Shown here: in pieces, positions 59,633 through 64,000 of the stretch | Layout: the number at the start of each line of letters is the position of its first letter | Numbering within the stretch: position 1 is the stretch's first letter | Assembly (NCBI GenBank): GCA_003167415.1 | Contig: PMTF01000016.1 | Location: 62,148-126,147, forward strand | Direction of reading: 5' to 3' | Source: Acidimicrobiaceae bacterium | GTDB lineage: Bacteria > Actinomycetota > Acidimicrobiia > Acidimicrobiales > RAAP-2 | DNA: 64,000 bases | The notes under the pieces: model-generated | The model's input: only the letters and a program-made list of their open reading frames with translations | The model's database searches: none | Told to the model about the DNA's origin: nothing | Program-made: the position numbers and the translations under genes

Positions 59633-60742
59633 TTACGCGATGTCTTGCTGCTGGCGACGCCGTACGAGCTGAGACATCACTACCGCGATGATGAGTGCAC
59701 CGCCGTAAAAGACATCTTGCACCCACGTGTTTATGCCAAGAATTGCGAGACCAGTCACTCCCGTAATCAGAAAGTAGGCCGCCACCACCGCTCCCCAAGG
59801 ATTGAACCGGCCCGGCATGATCGTGGTCGCTCCCAAGTATGCGGCAGCAAATGCGGGCAGCAGGAACGAGGCTCCGGAGGACGGATCGGCCGAACCACTG
59901 GTCCCAGCATAAATTATTCCGGCCAGAGCGCCGAGGAAGCCGGAGGAAACGAGGGCACCGATCCGCAGTTTGCCGACACGGATGCCGCTTAATCTGGCCA
60001 CCTCTCTGCCCGTACCCACAAACAACAGTCGCTTGCCCACTGTCGTGTATTCGAACACGTAATGGATGACCGCGGCGATCATGAGAACGTAGTAAAACTC
60101 CAGCGGCACTCCGAGGAATCGGTCGATGATGACCACGTTTACCAGTCCAGTTGAGACCCCGCTGAATGTTTGGTCACCTGAAATCAAGAGCACTACTCCC
60201 AGCAGCAGGGTGCCCATACCCAAGGTAACGATGAAAGGATCAATCCGGAAAAATAACGACAGGAACCCGTTGATGAAACCGACGCTCACTCCCATGGCGA
60301 GGGCGCAGATAATGGCCAGCCATATTGGAATCCCCATGTGCGCGTTGAGCACACCGATCATCATCGCCGACAGAGTGAGTGTTCCAGCGATGGACAGATC
60401 GTAGTCACCCGCGCGCAGCGGAATGATGAGTCCGAGCGTCAGTACGACCAAGACGGCCTGCGACGCGAGAATCGTGGTGAGGTTTCCCGTCGTGAGGAAC
60501 GTTGACGGCTCGAGAAATCCGAAGATGACAATGACTATTAAGAGGGCGACCGGAACGCCGATCCGCTCGGCAACCTTGACGAACGGCGAGATCCGGCTCT
60601 TGGGTTGGACCCGTCCACGATCCATCACCGGGGGGTCCCCATTAACTAGCACCGTGGTCTTCGGTGAACCATTGACTCCCGCTACTACTTGATCTCCAGC
60701 GCCTGCGCCGTCATTTCGACTCATGACTATTTCACCCCTCAT
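59633..60742 (-). CDS. Sugar-type ABC transporter permease (RbsC-like)
   Basis: 369 residues from the ATG at 60742, which overlaps the ATPase stop (ATGA); an alternative ATG at 60724 has GAGGGG upstream. After a polar N-terminus there are about ten transmembrane helices, with the family pattern VVLTLGLIIPLRAGDYDLSI and the GMGTLLLGVVLLISG region. It forms the channel of a ribose/xylose/autoinducer-type importer. It is convergent with phaB. Confidence 0.9.
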   Translation of the reverse strand: MRGEIVMSRNDGAGAGDQVVAGVNGSPKTTVLVNGDPPVMDRGRVQPKSRISPFVKVAERIGVPVALLIVIVIFGFLEPSTFLTTGNLTTILASQAVLVVLTLGLIIPLRAGDYDLSIAGTLTLSAMMIGVLNAHMGIPIWLAIICALAMGVSVGFINGFLSLFFRIDPFIVTLGMGTLLLGVVLLISGDQTFSGVSTGLVNVVIIDRFLGVPLEFYYVLMIAAVIHYVFEYTTVGKRLLFVGTGREVARLSGIRVGKLRIGALVSSGFLGALAGIIYAGTSGSADPSSGASFLLPAFAAAYLGATTIMPGRFNPWGAVVAAYFLITGVTGLAILGINTWVQDVFYGGALIIAVVMSQLVRRRQQQDIA

Positions 60743-62310
60743 ACAACGTTGGACGCTGCAGCGCTGTAACAACGCTCAACGATTCGATCCTTGGTCAACT
60801 CTGAACGCGCTAGTTCGCTCACCACTCGCCCCCCGCCCATCACCAATACCCGGTCGCAGAGCTCGACCAGCTGATCGGGCTCGGAGCTAGCGCAAAGTAC
60901 GCTGATCCCGTCACGTATCGCCGCCGCCCGAATCTTCATCAAGATGTCCTGACGCGAACCGACGTCGACTCCGCGCGTCGGCTCATCAAGAAGGACTACT
61001 CGTGGATCAGAAGCGAGCCATTTCGCCATCAGCACTTTTTGCTGGTTCCCTCCGCTCAACTCGCTGACCTTTCGAAGAGGGTCTCTCGGTCGAACGTCAA
61101 AGTCCTCCATCAGACGCTCGGTAGTCCGCAGCATCTTCGAACGACTCAGGCCAAACTTATTACGGTGTTGAGAAAGCAATTGCAACGTCACATTGTCAAG
61201 AACCGACAGACTGAGCGAAAGACCTTGGTGCTGTCGGTCCGCCGGGATAAGCACAATGCCCGCGTCAATGGCTCGCGCCGGATGCATCGAGTCCAAAACG
61301 TATTCGGAATCGCCCACTCGCGCGACTCCCTGCTCCGCCAGCTTTGATCCGAAGATTAGGTTGGGAACGTCCTCGAAACCTGAACCCAGCAAGCCCGTTA
61401 GTCCGACAATTTCGCCCTCGAGAATGTGCAGGTCGACCCCGTTGACGAAGCCGCCGTGCAAATTTTCGACTTGAAGACCTATCTTTTTTGAGCTCGAGGT
61501 TGCTGTGCTCACGGCACCGCTTTGCAAAGTCCGACCAATGATCAACTCGACCAAGCCGTCGGTCGTCAAGTCCCTCGAGGGCAGATCGCCGACGACTCGT
61601 CCATCGCGGAGCACGGTCACGTGACTCGTGATTTGTAGCACTTCTTCGAGGTAATGCGAGACGAACAGCACACTTCTTCCCGTGGCAACGACATCGCGCA
61701 TCAGTTTGAATAAGTGTTCCTTGTCATTTTCGGGCAGATACGCCGTGGGCTCGTCGAGCACCAAGAGTCCTCCACGCATTTCTACCTCGCCTGGATCAGT
61801 CGTGACTCCTTCCAGCGCTCTCACGATGGCCAGCATGGCTTGCTGGGCGAGCGAAAGGCTGCCAACCTTTGCCATCAGATCGACGTGGCGCAACTGGAAT
61901 CTCTCGAACGTCAGGTTCACGCGTTCCTTCTCGCGCGACCAGTTGATCCACCGTTGACTCTTCGAGCTCAACTCGCGAATGAGGAAGTTCTCGAGCACCG
62001 TCAACTGCGGAATCAGTCCCAAATCTTGATGGACAAACGACATGCCGTATCCCTGAAAGGATGAACCGTTGAGCGGGAAGTTCACGGGTCGGACACCGAC
62101 GTCAATCACCGCGCCCGGCTCGGGCACGTGGTAGCCAGCGAGTACCTTGATCAGCGTAGATTTTCCCGATCCGTTCTGACCGACCAGACCGTGCACCTTT
62201 CCAGGCATGATTCGCATGGAAACGTCGTCCAGGGCTCGCGTGTCACCGAAGGCGACACTGAAGTTGTTCAGCGCAATGGACACGGATTGTTCAATGGTAG
62301 GAGGACACAT
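60739..62310 (-). CDS. Sugar-type ABC transporter ATP-binding protein, two domains (RbsA-like)
   Basis: 523 residues from the ATG at 62310, chosen for GGAG about 6 nt upstream. The first domain has Walker A GQNGSGKST and Walker B LLVLDEPTA with the degenerate signature LSLAQQAM; the second has the full signature LSGGNQQKV and LLDEPTRGVDV but, as usual in this group, no canonical Walker A. It overlaps the permease start. Confidence 0.92.
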   Translation of the reverse strand: MCPPTIEQSVSIALNNFSVAFGDTRALDDVSMRIMPGKVHGLVGQNGSGKSTLIKVLAGYHVPEPGAVIDVGVRPVNFPLNGSSFQGYGMSFVHQDLGLIPQLTVLENFLIRELSSKSQRWINWSREKERVNLTFERFQLRHVDLMAKVGSLSLAQQAMLAIVRALEGVTTDPGEVEMRGGLLVLDEPTAYLPENDKEHLFKLMRDVVATGRSVLFVSHYLEEVLQITSHVTVLRDGRVVGDLPSRDLTTDGLVELIIGRTLQSGAVSTATSSSKKIGLQVENLHGGFVNGVDLHILEGEIVGLTGLLGSGFEDVPNLIFGSKLAEQGVARVGDSEYVLDSMHPARAIDAGIVLIPADRQHQGLSLSLSVLDNVTLQLLSQHRNKFGLSRSKMLRTTERLMEDFDVRPRDPLRKVSELSGGNQQKVLMAKWLASDPRVVLLDEPTRGVDVGSRQDILMKIRAAAIRDGISVLCASSEPDQLVELCDRVLVMGGGRVVSELARSELTKDRIVERCYSAAASNVV

Positions 62311-62320
62311 TGCCACTCCG

Positions 62321-62363
62321 CACACTCACCCCACCGGAGGGAATCTCCGGTGGGGTGAGTGTG
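62321..62363 (-). terminator. Strong intra-operon hairpin between binding-protein and ATPase genes
   Basis: Perfect 19-bp inverted repeat (CACACTCACCCCACCGGAG / CTCCGGTGGGGTGAGTGTG) with a 5-nt loop, about 55 nt after the binding-protein stop and 10 nt before the ATPase start. It likely stabilises the upstream transcript or partly terminates it, so that binding protein is made in excess. Confidence 0.75.
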
Positions 62364-62418
62364 GCCGTCGAATGCAACCGGGGGCCACTTGCTTCAATGC
62401 AATACAGCAGGCTCACTT

Positions 62419-63579
62419 CTATAGTCCCCAGAGTTTGTAGTAACCACTCACCCCAGAAGATCCGTAACCCTTGCTGTTCACGGGAGGCGTTCCGGCGGTG
62501 TTCACGTTCTGAGTATCGAAGATGAGCAATGGTATGCCTTCATTCACTACCGGCGTCAGTCCGCTTGCGATGCGCATTTCGTTATCGATGATCGCCAGGC
62601 TCACCCATTCCAGGTCTTCGCCGACGTCCATCTGAACAATCTTGCCCTTTTCGGTCTGCATGTCGCCGAGTACGAACGGCGTGCCGTCGTAACTCACGAT
62701 GTGGACCTTGCCTACCTTGTTGGCGGTGGTGATAGCCGGGATGATGAACTGCGACTGGCTGTCATAGAGCGGCGAGATGTAGGTCAGGTTCGGGTGAGCT
62801 TGCAACTGGGCCTGCACTTGGGTCCCCGTCGTTGTCGCCCAGTCCGCGACCGGAACATTGATGGTGTAAACCTTGCAGTTCGGGCATACCAGCTTGAACT
62901 CCTTCTGCTCAGCTGCCAAGCCAAAGGAACTGGCAGCGACGTCGCTTGAACCGACGAGCAGTATCTGTCCCTTACCGTTGGAATGCACGGTCATCCAGTC
63001 GGCCTGCAACTTGGCTGTCTGCCCGTAAGGCGCATCCACCGTTCCGCTCAGAAGGGGATCGGCGGCTTGACCAAGCCCATAGGTATCCGAGGAGATCACT
63101 TTGATCCCGGCGGCCTTAGCCAGCTTGATCTGCGGCTCGAGGGTCTTGGGATCGATGCCCGACAGCAGGTCAATGACACTCACGTGCTCGCTGATCGCCT
63201 CGTTCATGCCAGTGGTCCATTGGGCCGGACTGCCACTGTTCTGAAAGTCGACGAACTTGAAGCCAATCTTCTTGGCCGCCGCAGCCATTCCATCTTCCAG
63301 AGTCTGAACGAATTGGTCACTGCTGTTCACCGGAATGCTGAAGATGATCTTGTTCTTCATGTCCTTCTTGGCGTTGAAGGACGGACCAGGCGCTTTGAAG
63401 GTTGGAATCGCGGTGTAATTGGCCAAGTGAGACTTGGCCAAGGCGATCCCCTTCGCCACTGATGAACCCGAGGCGCCGGCTGACGATGCAACCACGGCGC
63501 CCCCACCCAGCACCAACGCCACCGCCATCGTGGCTGCCGTTACTCGACGACCCTTTAAATTATTGTGCGTACTTCGCAT
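62419..63579 (-). CDS. Sugar-type ABC transporter substrate-binding protein (RbsB-like)
   Basis: 386 residues from the ATG at 63579. A signal peptide with a Gly/Ala-rich hydrophobic core precedes the mature protein; no lipobox Cys is seen. The body is a Peripla_BP_4 fold, with SIPVNSSDQFVQTLEDGM at the start, LLSGIDPKTLEPQIKLAKAAGIKVISSDTYG in the middle and a CPNC motif late. It delivers a sugar or related ligand to the ABC importer encoded downstream. Confidence 0.9.
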   Translation of the reverse strand: MRSTHNNLKGRRVTAATMAVALVLGGGAVVASSAGASGSSVAKGIALAKSHLANYTAIPTFKAPGPSFNAKKDMKNKIIFSIPVNSSDQFVQTLEDGMAAAAKKIGFKFVDFQNSGSPAQWTTGMNEAISEHVSVIDLLSGIDPKTLEPQIKLAKAAGIKVISSDTYGLGQAADPLLSGTVDAPYGQTAKLQADWMTVHSNGKGQILLVGSSDVAASSFGLAAEQKEFKLVCPNCKVYTINVPVADWATTTGTQVQAQLQAHPNLTYISPLYDSQSQFIIPAITTANKVGKVHIVSYDGTPFVLGDMQTEKGKIVQMDVGEDLEWVSLAIIDNEMRIASGLTPVVNEGIPLLIFDTQNVNTAGTPPVNSKGYGSSGVSGYYKLWGL

Positions 63580-63665
63580 GCTGAAACTCCATCCCCCCAC
63601 TTGGGGCTATTGACATTTATGTGTACCGATAAGAGACTTCGCTCTCCCTAACTCTTCGGACGCTG

Positions 63666-64000
63666 CTAGGCGTCGAGTTTTCCAATGATCTCCTTCCCGT
63701 ACGCTTCGATCGTTCCGTCTGGATCGTCGTGCATCAGATACAGTGCGAACTGGCCAACGCCAAGTTCTTTCAACTCAATGAGGCGTTGTCGGTGATTCTC
63801 AATTGGGCCTAGAAGGCAGAAGCGATCGATGATTTCGTCCGGAACAAACTCCGTGTCAGGGTTGCCCGCCTTGCCATGATGGCTGTAGTCGTATCCTTTT
63901 CGGCCCTTGATGTAGTCGGTGAGAGCCTGGGGAACCATGTTCGAATCGGAGCCGTAACGCTCCACTATGTCGGCCACGTGGTTCCCGACCATCCCGCCGA
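63666..64000 (-). CDS. Luciferase-like (LLM) flavin-dependent oxidoreductase, 3' end
   Basis: Only the last 111 codons are in the window; the frame runs off the right edge with no start seen. The end of the LLM barrel is recognisable (DRFCLLGPIENHRQRLIELKELGVGQFALYL), the region after strand 7 in F420- or FMN-dependent members. Cofactor cannot be told from this part. It lies upstream of the sugar-binding protein gene on the same strand with only about 85 nt between, so it may belong to the same operon. Confidence 0.8.
   Translation of the reverse strand, partial: GGMVGNHVADIVERYGSDSNMVPQALTDYIKGRKGYDYSHHGKAGNPDTEFVPDEIIDRFCLLGPIENHRQRLIELKELGVGQFALYLMHDDPDGTIEAYGKEIIGKLDA

Overview
The window looks like chromosomal DNA of a GC-rich Actinomycetota. 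I infer the Acidimicrobiia or a related lineage, not a mycobacterium or streptomycete. The basis is a MurT/GatD pair, a homologue of the mycothiol-linked reductase Rv2466c, a RskA-type sigma/anti-sigma pair, actinobacterial acyl-CoA and luciferase-type (LLM) enzymes, and many start codons preceded at exactly 6 nt by a TANNNT -10 hexamer, the signature of leaderless mRNAs. Taxonomy is inferred from gene content only. No CRISPR array, transposase, integrase or rRNA was seen.

Layout. 1-5.2 kb: the 5' part of a secreted Ig-like repeat protein, divergent from a LAL/LuxR-type ATPase regulator with four TGAGTA/TACTCA half-sites between them; then a palindrome-rich gap, a half-tRNA-Val copy, a secreted orphan protein and an intact tRNA-Val(CAC). 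5.2-14.2 kb: PlsC-like acyltransferase, gatD-murT, LysR regulator, AlkA-like glycosylase, M20 peptidase, a monothiol Rv2466c-like protein, dienelactone hydrolase and acyl-CoA dehydrogenase. 14.2-20.5 kb: S51 peptidase, a two-repeat PQ-loop/SWEET-like protein, divergent trpG/trpE, rsgA, DUF1003 protein and a crotonase. 20.5-29.6 kb: orphan peptide-binding protein, D,D-carboxypeptidase with a Thr-repeat linker, metB-cbs transsulfuration genes, an LPG-synthase-TM flippase-like protein, a Gfo/Idh/MocA oxidoreductase and a PrmC-like methyltransferase. 29.6-36.1 kb: CDF cation transporter and a sigma-factor-headed cluster (ECF sigma, zinc anti-sigma, COG4315 secreted protein, sterol-desaturase-like hydroxylase, DoxX, ICMT-like methyltransferase) facing a COG4315-membrane fusion. 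36.4-43.8 kb: secreted hydrolase, ABC-2 exporter, large lipoprotein and Amt ammonium transporter. 43.8-53.1 kb: two large membrane GGDEF-EAL proteins flanking an epimerase, a small lipoprotein, a zincin-like protein and an ArsR/SRPBCC pair. 53.9-59.4 kb: a compact polyhydroxyalkanoate (PHA) locus (phasin, XRE regulator, PHA synthase, alpha/beta hydrolase, two SDR reductases). 59.6-64 kb: a sugar-type ABC importer (permease, double ATPase, binding protein) and the 3' end of an LLM oxidoreductase.

How the parts fit. The PHA locus is the clearest pathway: PhaB reduces acetoacetyl-CoA, PhaC polymerises, the phasin coats granules, the hydrolase may mobilise polymer, and the XRE protein is a natural candidate regulator of the three similarly built promoters. 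Acyl-CoA dehydrogenase, crotonase and the MFE-type SDR point to fatty-acyl-CoA metabolism feeding it. CBS plus a cystathionine gamma-synthase/lyase gives transsulfuration. The two GGDEF-EAL proteins imply cyclic di-GMP signalling.

Most unusual items: a PHA synthase whose N-terminus resembles the neighbouring phasin; an SRPBCC gene that follows the ArsR stop codon in the same frame and has no ATG/GTG/TTG start; a divergent trpG/trpE promoter that is an inverted repeat including both start codons; a half-tRNA placed like an attachment-site scar; and several enzymes with an altered signature residue.
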